Of a DNA stretch of 64,000 bases, positions 23,034-34,046 are shown in pieces (position 1 is the stretch's first letter; each line of letters starts with the position of its first letter). Position numbers and translations under genes: made by a program. The DNA comes from Gaeumannomyces sp. JS-464. Lineage: Eukaryota; Ascomycota; Sordariomycetes; Magnaporthales; Magnaporthaceae. The DNA is taken from positions 1,240,001-1,304,000 of the forward strand of contig NGZR01000004.1 of assembly GCA_002197995.1 (NCBI GenBank). The letters are read 5' to 3'. The notes under the pieces were generated by a model, which was not told the origin of the DNA, ran no database searches, and was given only the letters and a program-made list of their open reading frames with translations.

Positions 23034-23952
23034 ATGGCTTCACAATTGTCTCCAGACCCATGGCCGACCTACGAGATCCAGCCTGTCTCGAGCTACCTGC
23101 GTGAGCTATATACTCAGGCCGTCTGTATCGCTGTCGACTTCCTCAACTGCAAGGACCTATTCGGCTCCCTGGACGGCATCAACATCCTGGAACGGGCCGA
23201 GATATGGGTCGTAGATTACTACGGCGACACCAGGTTCTGCCTTCGCGACAAGCGCTCGGAGCTCACCAGGATTTATCCCGACCTCTTGAACACCGCTGTT
23301 GACTGTATGAAAGCTCCGGTTACTTGTTCCATCCTTCACCATCTGCCTCTGAATAAACAATGCTGCGTTTTGCCTCAGATACCACCTCCCTTTTCTTGCC
23401 CGTGGCACCAAGTCTATTGCCATTTGACTCAAACCCCCCCCCCCCTTTTTTTTTTTTTTTCTATGATAAAACTGTATTTCGCAAGACCCTCGTCACTTCT
23501 GCCATACTGACATGGTGTGCTCACAGCCCACCTCCGCCTTCGTCGGCGCGAAGTCACCAAGAGCTTGCCTATACGAGTAGGGCCCAGCCCATTCGCCACA
23601 CTAAAGCAAGAGAGCCTGCTGGTCGACCCTCTACTTGTATCAGGGAGCCAGGGTGAACCGGATCCAGAACCAGAACCCAAGACCACAGAGCCCTTCCCCG
23701 CCTACATGGAGCCCACCCTCGCGTCGGCCGAGGAGATGGACGAGATCATCGACATGCGCAGGCCCCCGCCGGGCGAGAAGCCCGTCATGCGCGTCACCGC
23801 CGAAGATCTGCGCGGCACTGGTGTCCTCAAGATCCTCCCTGAGTTCATGGCCCAGATCGCCCGCTCCGGAGGGGCCTCCGCCGGCCGAGACTCGGCATCG
23901 CGGCCATCAGGGGTGCTGATCGATCCTGTCATCCTCGGCGGTGGTGATGACA

Positions 23953-23995
<43 letters not shown>

Positions 23996-24799
23996 TGACC
24001 ATCTGTTCGAGCTGGACGAGGAGCAGGCGCAGGGACGGACGCACGTTGAGATGGATATCGTCGCTGGTATCCTCGAGGAGAGAGGCGAGGGCGGCGAGGA
24101 CGAAGGCGAGGACGAAGAGGACTTTGAGCTTGCCATCCCCCCGCCGGCACCGCCCCATCCACAACAACTACTTCTACTACCACCAAGACACCCATGATCC
24201 GGCCGCTTAGCAGCAGCTCCAGCGAGTCCGAGGCTTCTTCTGACGACGACGAGAGGTCATTGCCCATCCTGCAGAGGAATTTCGACGTCGAAAACGGCCC
24301 GAAAACAGCGGCAACAAAGCCGTCTTTTCCGGCCGGCAGGGCCACGAGGTCAAGGAGCCACTGTGTAAGCGTTAGTATGCCGACACCGCCGACCTCGCTC
24401 TCTGTAAATAAGCAGCTTTCCAACACCATCAACGCGGCAATATCTCGGCCTCGGCTACAACAGCAACCGGTTTTGGAGGACAGCGAGACCAGCAGCAGCG
24501 GCACCAGCAGCGAAGAGGAGGGAGGAGAATCAGAGGAGGAGGAGGAGGAGGAGGCGGACGATGAAGAGGGCGAAGATGACGGCGACGGTGAAGACGAAGA
24601 TGCCAACGGCATAGAGGGCATCGAGGGCTTGCCCGTCCCCAGGACGAGGCCGGCTCGGCCCACCACCAGCCGCGTCGCCGCCCACCCCGACGGGTCCCGC
24701 AAGCGATCGTGTACGGAATCTCCGCTTGTGGGCGATGGGGGCACGCAGAGTCGGTCAGATAGGAAGCGGGTACGGCCTCTGATAGAAGAGATAGAGTGA
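23034..24799 (+). CDS. Acidic protein of unknown function (probable frameshift near 24153)
   Basis: I do not recognise the family. Exon 1 (23034-23304) encodes a compact, non-repetitive N-terminus with SSYLRELYTQAV, then DLFGSLDGIN and WVVDYYGDTRF. It joins exon 2 (from 23527) through GTATGA and ACAG with a T/CC codon split. A second conserved-looking block is EMDEIIDMRRPPPGEKPVMRVTAEDL followed by ILPEFMAQIA. After it come a run of more than a dozen Asp (GAC repeat) and long Glu/Asp stretches. The first frame stops at 24195-24197. In the -1 frame the DNA continues through a Thr-rich linker into Ser/Glu/Asp-rich sequence and a basic RKRSC..RKRVRP tail to TGA at 24797-24799. One C missing from the CCCC at 24153-24156 would unite them in 514 residues. 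The composition suggests a nuclear, chromatin- or histone-binding protein; that is inference only. Confidence 0.7.
23305..23526 (+). other. Intron with adjoining C and T tracts
   Basis: A 222-nt intron of the acidic-protein gene. It contains a run of at least ten C followed directly by a run of at least fifteen T before the acceptor, an unusually long polypyrimidine tract. Confidence 0.75.
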
Positions 24800-25262
24800 T
24801 ATCCCGCAGCGCTCCCTGGTCGTTATTGTGTGGGCATTCGGGGAAATTGGAAACTGCGTGTGCTTTTTCTTGCATCGCTTTGTTACACCATTTTCCAGGG
24901 TAGATAGGTGTGTGCAAGCGACATAGTTTTTACCGAGGCTATATGCGTCCTACTATTGCCCGGAAAACACAGCGTCTGTTCTACCTTGTAGCAGTTGGGT
25001 ATATTTGGGACAAGAATCAAAAACTCGCTACGACAGGTAACATTAATCTATACGCCTATCTTTACCATCCCACGCGACCGGCAACCCGACCCCTCCAAAT
25101 GCTGGCCCCCTTCTTTCACCTTGTAGCAGGCAAATGCAACCAGTAGTACTGCTGAGGTCTATGTCTATGTTACCTCCAAATTGGTTATCCTCCAACTCTA
25201 CCCGTCATTCCATGAAACCAGACCAGTGGCCCTATCTGAGTACCATGGGGCACCATTGTCGC
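24800..25262. other. Convergent intergenic spacer
   Basis: About 460 bp between the acidic-protein gene and the telomere-type gene, which converge. It should hold both 3' ends. No gene is seen. Confidence 0.6.
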
Positions 25263-28200
25263 CTAGCTTTCCACAGAGATCGCCGCTCCGCCTGCAGCCA
25301 GTTTTCTGTTGGCTTTCTCGAGCTTCTCCTTCGAGGCAAGGGGCAGTAGGTTGTACCAATTTTTGAGCAAGGTTGCAATCTCATACTCGTAATCCTCGAG
25401 CTCGATTGGCCCCCACGAATCTGGGCCATTTGCTGCGTGCTGCTGCTGCCGCCCTCGTCGTTGTCATCATTGTCCTCATGCTCGTGGAAGCTGCTGTTTC
25501 CTCCCACCTCATCGCGCTTGTCATCAAAGACGGCGTACTCCGAAGCGTCGTTAGAGCGCAGACCTTGCCCGCGGCCCGTCAGCCCGACGACGGTGAAGTT
25601 GCGGAGAAGCACACGGTCGCCCGGCTTGGTGACCGGCAGAGCCTCCCGGTGCAGCCTGTAGAACTGCACCTCGACGACATTTGTGGGGGAAATGGTGTGG
25701 TCTGTGATGCTGATAGACATGGCGTACTGTCGCGCCCTGGTCCGCACCGGCTGCTTGCTTGCCGCTGTCACTACACCCACCACGTTCAGCTGCTTGCCCG
25801 GGTGCGATCGGAGTGATATGAGTGTTGTGTAGTCTGCCATGTTGCCCCGGAAGAAGCGCCCGATCTCCAGCTTGAGACTGGTGATAGTCGTGGTTGTAGC
25901 CTCGGGGGCCGCATCCCCATCCCCATCTCCCGGATTGGACGCTCGGAGATTACGCGATGGGGAGTTTAGCGCTGCCTTGGCCAGCTTGAGACTAGGATCT
26001 TGCGACTTCTGGGGTGTCTCGCTCCTCGGTTTGAGGTTCGATCTGGATTTGATTATCCGGCGAATTTCCTTCGTAGCGTGGACTGCCTTCCTTTCCGGGA
26101 AAGTCCCATCAGGGAAACTACGGACAAAGAAGCCCTGTAGCTCATCGAGGCAGTTATCGGGAGGTATGGTCCAGAGATGAACGCGAAAGTACTCGAACAA
26201 CGCCGAGGGGAGCGACTGTTGTGCTGCTTCTGCCATCTTCTTCACCTCATTTGTGGCGCGGGGAGTGATGGTGGGTGGTGGTGTGCCGCCAGAGCCTCCC
26301 CAAGTAGGGCCCAAAATGCTTGTGATGAGGTCCAAATGTCGGAGCTTCGATATTTGCTCAGGCGTCCTCAAGCTGGATTTATCGATCACTCTCCCTGTTT
26401 CGCCATATTCACTGGCGTGGGGTTGGAAGCAGGGCTGGCCAGTGATATTTGGACTGGACCGAGCGCTCGAAGGGCTCGTGGCGGCGAGATTGACAGCCGG
26501 TGTTGTTGGCTGGTAGGGTGATCCTGGACCGGGATGGATTTCGGCAAGGGGCAATGCTTTCGTGACGCCGGCTGCTGCCCGAGCAAGCTTGATGCTTGGG
26601 TCCGGCATTGCCGGCACTACCAGGTTGGTTTTGGCATTTCGGGGGGCCTTGCGGGTTGGGGTCTCGTCATCTGTCCGCACTGTTATTGCGTCCGAGACAT
26701 TCCCGTGCGAGGCCCGAACTGGGTCTGGCAAGGACGGCGCTGCCACTTCCATCTCAGCGCCCCTGGACGCACTGCTGCCTCGAGGCTCTTCCTGGGCCGG
26801 CGATGGCAACGCACCGTTGCCACGGTACTCATCCCTGATGTCGATTTTGAAATCTCTTCCTGGGCGCGATGGCGTCGCCTCCGCACTGCCGCTTTCGTGT
26901 AGGTCATTGATTTCGACATCGAGACCGGCGCTGTCGTGACCATGATCTGCAGTGTTGTCCAGTTCCTCGGCTGCTCCAGTAGGTCCATCGTCTTCCGACT
27001 CGTCAATGTCTTCAGGGGCAGAGGCGCCATTGTCTGATTGAGCGTCATCGTCCATCTCTTGGTCATTGTCGGAGAGCGGCTCCTGGGACGCGAAGCGGGA
27101 TGGTTGCTGCTGATGAGCGGGCGCCGGGCCGTCGGCAGCAGTACCGAGGTCAGGTGAATTTGAGGTGGCAGAGCGCTGGATGTTTTGCGGCTGAGTTAGA
27201 ATATCGTCGTTAACATACTCCTCTCCCGAGGAAGGTGCCTGAGTAGCAAAACATCCATGGAACTGTGTAGCAAGTTGTCCGCGCCCACTCTCCGCCGCAG
27301 GTGATGAGACTGGAAGAGGCTCCTGTACCGGGGGCGTGGGGGCGGATTGCTCGACATCAGAAGATGCATCATTCGCGGCCTCCTGCCCGGCCAAATCATG
27401 AGCTTGAGTATCTTCAGCTGACTTTTGGGAAGAGGCGGCATCCCTAGGTATCTCCTCAGGGGCGGAGATGTTTAGGGAAGATTCCTGGAAACTTGCGTTT
27501 GGCGCTGTCTGTGGCTGTGAGCCAGACACACTGATTTGTTCCGTCTTGGCAGGAGTCCCCAAGCTCGCTTTGGCCCCCAACCGCCCTTCCTCGTCGGATA
27601 CATCGGACACGTCGGGACTGTCGTCAGATACGTTCGAAGGGGAGCGTGGCTCATCCTGCGTTGAAAGAGCCTCCTGAGTTGCGAAAGCGGCGGTTGAGTC
27701 GATTTCCGATGCGTACTCCATTGTGACCTCGAGCTCGTCAGAGTGAGGGCTCGAGCCATCGCTCTGCACGTCAGCCATTTCATCGTCCGCTGATTCTTGC
27801 TCTGGTGCCTCAGCATCAGCCATCTCTTCATCTTCAAGTTCTTCGTCTGCAGAAACTGCTGACCGAGAATCCTCGTCACTGCCGTCACCGACAAGCTCAA
27901 CCACCTCAATATTTTCCGTGATGGTGATTGTCGTAGTCGCGTCAGCCACTTCCAGACTTGAAGAGACTGTTTCTTGGCCGGGCTCAACATCGCCCTGGCT
28001 GCTGGGCTGAGTATCTAGGTGCATCATCGAGTCCCCAGCTGCCTGGGCTTCCACGACTGCCTCGGTTTGAGTGTCGAGTGGAGTCGGCAGTTGTCCCACA
28101 GTCTCGTTATCCACGGATTTCCGAGAGAAGGTGTCTTCTGCGGCGGGCGAAGAGGTAGTTTTCTCAGTCGAGCGGCGTTCCTCAGAATCTTGCGAGTCCA

Positions 28201-31004
28201 TGGTCTGTGTGACAGGAGGGGGCACGACCAACAAATCGACCTCATCAACATGCTCTACCTTCTCTTTGCCATCGTCGGTTTCGATCGCCTTGTCTGCTGA
28301 TGAGCGCGCTACGCTGTCCTTGGAGTCTGCAGAGGAACCGACTTCCTGCTCAAGACTCACGACTCGATTTGGACTCTCCAGATCTGGATTGGAGGCGTGC
28401 GTGGCCGCGGCATCTTCCATCTCAACTTCATCGACAGGTGATTGCGACAGAGCACCGGACATCAGAGGTGCTTTGGCGTCTCCACCAGGAGGAGTTCTCT
28501 CGCTTTTGTCATCAACCGACTGGGCCACGGGTATGTCGACGACCCGATCTCCGCCGGCGGAATCGTCGTTTTGATCGCTCCGTGCAGCTACTACAGGCGA
28601 CGTAGGTGCCTCCATGGGCGACTCCGCGATATCTGCTGTCTCCTCCTGCATCTCGTCTGCGTCTTGATCGTCGTCATCGGAGACCTCGGCATTGGAGACG
28701 TCATCCCCAGGAGCGGCGTCGGCGAGAGAGGTTGGTTGATCCTTGGGCCTGGTGGTCCGTGCACGACTCTCAACCCCATCCAACTCTTCTTCGCTCTCAC
28801 CCGAGGCATCGATGTCGAACTCTTCAGTGATCTCATAGTCCTCAGAGCCCTCATAACCCTCCGATTCTTCGGAATCCTCGTTCACATGGTCGTCAGGGCG
28901 CACCTCATATGATAGGGAGGGTGGCGAGTGCTGTGCTGAGTGCTGGGGCCTTCTCATTGATGTTACGGGCGGAACAGGAGGCTCGGTGTTGCCGTCCTCA
29001 TCGTCGGACGAGTCTGAAAGTAGATCGATCACAATCGGCCCGGTCTGTTGGGGAGGCTGGGCAGGAGCTCTGTGCATGGACGATGAAGCCATGTCCCCAT
29101 CGCCTTCGCTATCCCCATCCTCGTCATATAATCCCTCTTCATCATCTGGATCAGACCGATCCTGATCCTCGTCCTCGTCGGAGTAGTAGCTGCCGCCGCC
29201 CTCGAATATCTCGGCATCGTTATTCTCGGTCTGTTCTTGGTCAACCTCGTCGTCTTCGATATCGTCGTCAACATCGGCATAAGCTCTCATGTCGTAGTCG
29301 TCGCCAGCCTCGTTTGCCAGCTCGCGTTCGTACTCGGCATCCTCTGAGTTGGAGTATGAGTCCGAAGGAGACCTCACGCCGTCGCCTTCGGCGTCTACCA
29401 CCATATCATCCTCAGCCTCGTTCTGGAATCGCTGCTGATTATAATTATAGTCGAGTATCCCCAGAGGCTCGGCTCTAGCGAACGTCACTGGCTGGTCATC
29501 GATGTTCGTGCCAGGGGCTTCAGCTGCGACAAGGGCAGGATCAATGTTGAGTTCGGCATCAACATGGTCACGGTCCATGACCTGGTTACTGCCTAAATTC
29601 CACAGCGGTATGGTTTGCGGCTGTTGACTATCTACCAGAGTCGTAGCCGTCGACGCTTTGGGGAAGAGAACCGGATGCGTCGCGCCAGGGCCAGCAACCG
29701 CATGATCCGACGCAGGGCTATGATGGAAGCCAAACCTGACCTGCTCTTCGAGTGAGGGGCCCTCGTATGTCGAAGAGCTTCCAGGAATGTTGACTGCGAA
29801 CCTTGGGGACGAGTAGTCACCAAGGCTGGGCGCCACAACCCCTCGCGCTGCTGGGAAAGAAATATGCATCTGCGTTGGTTCATCGCCGCTAGAAGAGACA
29901 GAGGGCTGACTAAGTTGGTCGTCCTGAGCACGGCGGACCAGGTCATCGTCTGCCACTCCATCGTCGATCTCCACGGGGTTCTGAGGCGTTCCTGCTGGCT
30001 GCGCTTCGGCTGGAGGGGACGGCTGCTCTCGAGCTGGACTGAGTGCCGTCCTAAGATCATCCTGAGCTTTCACTGGTGTGAGATCGGCCTCGACAACCTG
30101 GCATCCATCATCCGCCATGGAGGGTTTGTCAAGCGATTGAGGCGGCTGAGCGATAGGCGGAGCATCGCTGGCAGTGGCCGCTGGCGCCAACGTTTCGGCA
30201 TCGTCGCCGCTAGACTCGGGACTTGGTGACCGGCTGGTGTACCTCCATGAGCTGCTGTACCGCCCGAACCTAGCTTTCTTCCGCCCTTTTCCTTTCACCC
30301 ATCCGTCTTCTGCAAATAGATCGTTGTCCGCGTCTAGTAGAGAACCGTACGAAAGCCGAGCTCGCTTAATGAAGGCCGGCGAAGCATACTCGTCAGGCTC
30401 GGCGAGTCTGACAGGACTAGATGCGGCTGGTGCGTCAGGCACGTGAAGGTCGATGATGGGCACTTCGAAGTCGGCAGCGATACTGGAGGCGGCCGCGGCG
30501 TCCGCAGGTTGAGCGCCTTCCAAATCGAGGGTATTCGTCTCGCCAGAATCCGAAGTAAACTGAATCACCCAGGTTAGAGTCGACGAAGGCGGCAGTAGCA
30601 AAATCTAGCGCCCAGTCTTACCTCAAGAAGGATGCGCTTGGGATATCTGAGCTCCCACAGCGACGAAGAGCCTGGTATCCTGGTGTCTTGATATGTGTTG
30701 TCCGCCCACTCGGCACCATCCAAGGCCAAGAGAACCTCGTCGCCACTAAAAATACCACTTTGGGCGACGGCTTTGGCATTGGGGCCGTCGATCTGGACGC
30801 GTATCTGGCCGTGGGAGGCGCGAAGTCGTACGTCGGGCTCGGCGATGACAAAGGCAAACGTCTGCCGGACCGAGTTTAGTGGCCAGCAAATGGTTACTTC
30901 GCCACTACAACGCGTGACTGCTGTTCGGGTAGATCGGGGCAGAGGTGAGATATAGGCGTCGCTACGCGCGCCGTTAGGGCGGTGCTCGCGGGAGCGTCGT
31001 CCAT
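25263..31004 (-). CDS. Very large telomeric ssDNA-binding (POT1/CDC13-domain) protein
   Basis: Predicted telomere single-strand-binding protein of about 1893 residues. Exon 1 (31004-30622) starts MDDAPAST; its N-terminal domain holds TPISHLCPDLPEQ, SGEVTICWPLNSV and FVIAEPDVRLRASHGQIRVQI, an OB-fold-like region. Exon 2 (30559-25263) follows a 62-nt intron. Residues of about 170-1500 are extremely Asp/Glu/Ser-rich and probably disordered. The C-terminal part returns to order: PEQISKLRHLDLITSILGP, then the Telo_bind domain with FFRGNMADYTTLISLRSHPGKQLNVVGVV, SISITDHT, VEVQFYR and LPVTKPGDRVLLRNF. Two single-base losses are inferred. One is near 30907, between RVV and SGEVT. The other is in the C5 run at 25410-25414, after which PIELEDYEYEIATLLKNWY leads to TAG at 25263-25265. 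Uncorrected, the C-terminus would be unrelated sequence. Confidence 0.85.
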
Positions 31005-32029
31005 TTCGGGGCCAGTCCTAGCAAGCGAGTCGCGACGTCACCAGTGTTGGAGCTCGTGTCGAGAGATGCGGTCGGCGCGATCGAGGCCGGATCATCTGGA
31101 CGCTGACGAGAACACAGATGCGGGCAGGGAAGTCGGGGTCAAGAAAGAAGCGCCTATGCGGCTCGGCAGATTGTCGCAAGTGATGTTTGGATGGATTTCG
31201 CAATGGTCGGTTTTCATTGCGGGCTCGCAGTGGCGGCCGCTTGACGTGAAGAGCTTCCAGCTTCGCGAAACCGGCTGAGAGTCGACCCCTGCACCTGCAA
31301 ACGGCACATTGAGAGACACCACCCCAGGAAGGTACCGGGAAAGGAAGGCGGTGGGCCAGTAAGGGTCGGGGCAGAGGGAATTTGATGTGTGTCATGTTTC
31401 GTTGCTGGTCGGTGGGGGGAAGGTGGGAAGGACTCCACCTTCCGCAAAATCCAGGACAGCGAGGGGAGGGAAGCTGCATTTGACAGAGAAGGGAAAAAAA
31501 AAAAAAAGACTGCACCCAAACCCAGATGCGGATGCAAATCCAGGCACGTACCTACCACCCTGACCCCTGGATCAGCCGCGGGTGCTCCAACATGATGATC
31601 CTCTTTCTGGATGCGTAAAAGCCAGCTGCCAAACAGGCACCGGGGCGGAGGGCAATGACTCCCACGGAAGATGATGGCGTGCTAGCTGCCAGCCGCAGTC
31701 AGTGGTTCCATGTTGTCGGACTCGCTCCGACACCTCCATTTTGTTCCCTCGGTCCCCTCCTCAAATGGCCTGGACGGCATGACTCTGGTGCTCACTTGGA
31801 TGCCACGCGGGTGCCCCCATCCCCGCGTTCCTCCGTCTTTCGGCGAAGGCTGGACCAGGCAGATAAAATTCCTTGAGTTGACGTTGCATACGCAAAGAAG
31901 TCTGTGGCTGTCTCCTCTCCGAACCTCGATGGCAGCACGTGAACTCTGTCAAAGCAGCAGCGCTTGAGCTTTGGCCGCCAGCTTGCTCGGTTCTGTATCC
32001 TGATTTTACTTTCCAGTCGCCCGCCCGAA
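31005..32029. other. Divergent intergenic region
   Basis: About 1 kb between the telomere-type gene (-) and the flavin monooxygenase gene (+), presumably holding both promoters. It has an A-rich tract near 31500 and a CACGTACCTACC stretch at 31543-31554. No gene is supported. Confidence 0.6.
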
Positions 32030-33439
32030 ATGGTTGTTAGGGCACTCTTCCACGTTAAAAGGGTGGCCGTCATCGGCGCAGGCCCCTGCGGTCTCTCCGC
32101 CGCCAAATACCTCGTGGCCCAAAAAGCCTTCGACGAGATTGTCGTCTTCGAGCAGTCGGCCGAGGTGGGCGGGGTCTGGAACTACAGCAAAACGCCGACG
32201 AGCACTTTACACGTGCCGCAAACGAACCCGTTTTGCCCGCCAGACCCCCCGGTTTTCCCTGCCGATGGCGCTCCCGCCGTGTTCCCCTCGCCTATGTACG
32301 ACCTGCTGCACACCAACATCCCAAGCCCGCTGATGCGCTTTTCAGACCTCGCATTTCCGCCCGGCCTTCTCATATTCCCACCCAGAGAGGCAGTTCAAGA
32401 GTATCTTGTTGGGTACTCTCAGGATGTGCGCTCCCTGATCAGGTTCTCGACAAAAGTCAAGGACGTGCGTCTACGACGGGATGGCGACAACGATCAGTGG
32501 GATGTGGACACCGAGTCGACGGACGGCAGCAATCCGAAATCGCACACATTTGATGCTGTGGTCGTGGCGTCAGGCCATTATGCGACGACATACACCCCCG
32601 ACATCGCCAACATCAGGGAGTTTCACTCGACACACCCTGGCGTCATCACACACGCCAAGCTCTACCGGTCGCCTGCGAGCTACGCCGGCAAGAAGGTCGT
32701 GGTTGTCGGCAACTCGGCCTCAGGTGTAGACATCGCCAAACAGGTTCAACGGGAGGGCGCGAGTGTTCTTTTATCCGTACGCGAACCGACGGCTGAAGAC
32801 CAGCTGGAGCACATCGGTGCTGAGGAGGTGCCTGACATCACCGAGTTTCTCGTAGCAGAGAAGGGAGTGCGACTAAGGGATGGCCGAGTCGAGCAGGATA
32901 TCGACGCCGTCATCTTCTGCACGGGCTACTTGTTCGCGTTCCCGTTTCTGGAATCGCTGGTGCCGCGCCTTCTCACCAACGGCCGCAGAGTGCGCGGGCT
33001 TTACAAGGACTTCCTTCACATCAGTCACCCGACCCTGGCTTTCCCGGGCCTACCGATCAAGGTCGTCCCCTTTCCATTTTCCGAGAGCCAGGCTGCCATC
33101 TTCGCGCGCATCTGGGCAAACGCGCTGCCTCTGCCGTCGGAGCGCGAGATGAGGGAGTGGGAAGACCGGGCCGTCCAGGAGCGGGGCCCGGCTTTTCACG
33201 TCTACCCCAAGGACGGTGACGTAGAGTACCTCAAGGAAATGCACGCCTGGGCGTCGAAGGCGCCCGGTGGGAAAGAACCGCCTGTCTGGACCGACGAGCA
33301 GGTTTGGCAGCGGCACACACATGCAGCGGCTAAGCTGCAGTTTGAGAAGACGGGCAGGGTCGCGAAGTCGATGAGCGAGCTCGGGTTCGACTTTGAGCCC
33401 AAGTCTGTTGGCAGAGAGCCGGCACAGGAACTGCTATAA
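32030..33439 (+). CDS. Flavin-containing monooxygenase (FMO family)
   Basis: A single uninterrupted 469-codon frame. FAD-binding motif VAVIGAGPCGLSAA (GxGxxG at residues 16-21), then FEQSAEVGGVW, then HTNIPSPLMRFSDLAFP, then the NADPH-binding VVVVGNSASGVDIAKQ (GxSxxG-type, middle of the protein) and the FCTGY motif (FATGY in the family). These define class B flavoprotein monooxygenases of the FMO/thiol-oxidase type, which oxygenate soft nucleophiles such as sulfur or nitrogen. The substrate is not predictable. No signal peptide or membrane anchor is seen, so it is probably cytosolic. The start ATG at 32030 leaves nine residues before the Rossmann strand, as is usual. AATAAA overlaps the stop codon (33439-33444). 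The next gene, an aminotransferase, is on the same strand 600 bp away; no functional link is shown. Confidence 0.93.
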   Translation: MVVRALFHVKRVAVIGAGPCGLSAAKYLVAQKAFDEIVVFEQSAEVGGVWNYSKTPTSTLHVPQTNPFCPPDPPVFPADGAPAVFPSPMYDLLHTNIPSPLMRFSDLAFPPGLLIFPPREAVQEYLVGYSQDVRSLIRFSTKVKDVRLRRDGDNDQWDVDTESTDGSNPKSHTFDAVVVASGHYATTYTPDIANIREFHSTHPGVITHAKLYRSPASYAGKKVVVVGNSASGVDIAKQVQREGASVLLSVREPTAEDQLEHIGAEEVPDITEFLVAEKGVRLRDGRVEQDIDAVIFCTGYLFAFPFLESLVPRLLTNGRRVRGLYKDFLHISHPTLAFPGLPIKVVPFPFSESQAAIFARIWANALPLPSEREMREWEDRAVQERGPAFHVYPKDGDVEYLKEMHAWASKAPGGKEPPVWTDEQVWQRHTHAAAKLQFEKTGRVAKSMSELGFDFEPKSVGREPAQELL

Positions 33440-34046
33440 ATAAAGTGAGGCGGTAGCATCCATCTCGACAATCACCACCCTGAGGAGTCGACAGGCTGGG
33501 GTTCCATGCTGAGCGAACTAACCAGCTTCCTGCGCCACGCCACCAGCGCGCCGTTGCGACCCCTGACATCAAGTGGGGACTATGTTGTTCGTGGTTGTGT
33601 CGTGGCCGAATCAGGACAAGATGGCCGGGCAGGGCTTATCAATCAATAATCCTTCTTTGGACCCATGCATTCCATCCGCTCTCCACGCCTGAAGCGACGC
33701 TAGATTCCGCCCGACTCCGGCATGTTTATGGGGTTATCAGCACCACTTTCCGAAGGGCGTCCTTGCGCCCTTGCGCTTGAGTGGCCGATTTGTCATGCAA
33801 ACAGGGTCGGGATCATGGCCTGGATTCCGCCCGTCGGAGCCGGACTGGACGTCTTCGATAGGCCTGCCTCAAGTCCGCCCTGTTCTTGATAGTCCTTTCA
33901 GACCATACCACGTATTAGATACCTGGTCCAATAGTATCAGTATCCATACACGCTGTTAGCCTGAGTCGAGCTGTGCCCAAAAACGCTTCCCATCCCGCAC
34001 AAGCAGGCCGTCAACTCGTCCAGTTCCTCCCCTACCCCCCGCCGTC
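33440..34046. other. Intergenic spacer
   Basis: About 600 bp between two genes on the + strand. It should hold the monooxygenase 3' end and the aminotransferase promoter. The last 30 bases before 34047 are C-rich. No gene is seen. Confidence 0.6.
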
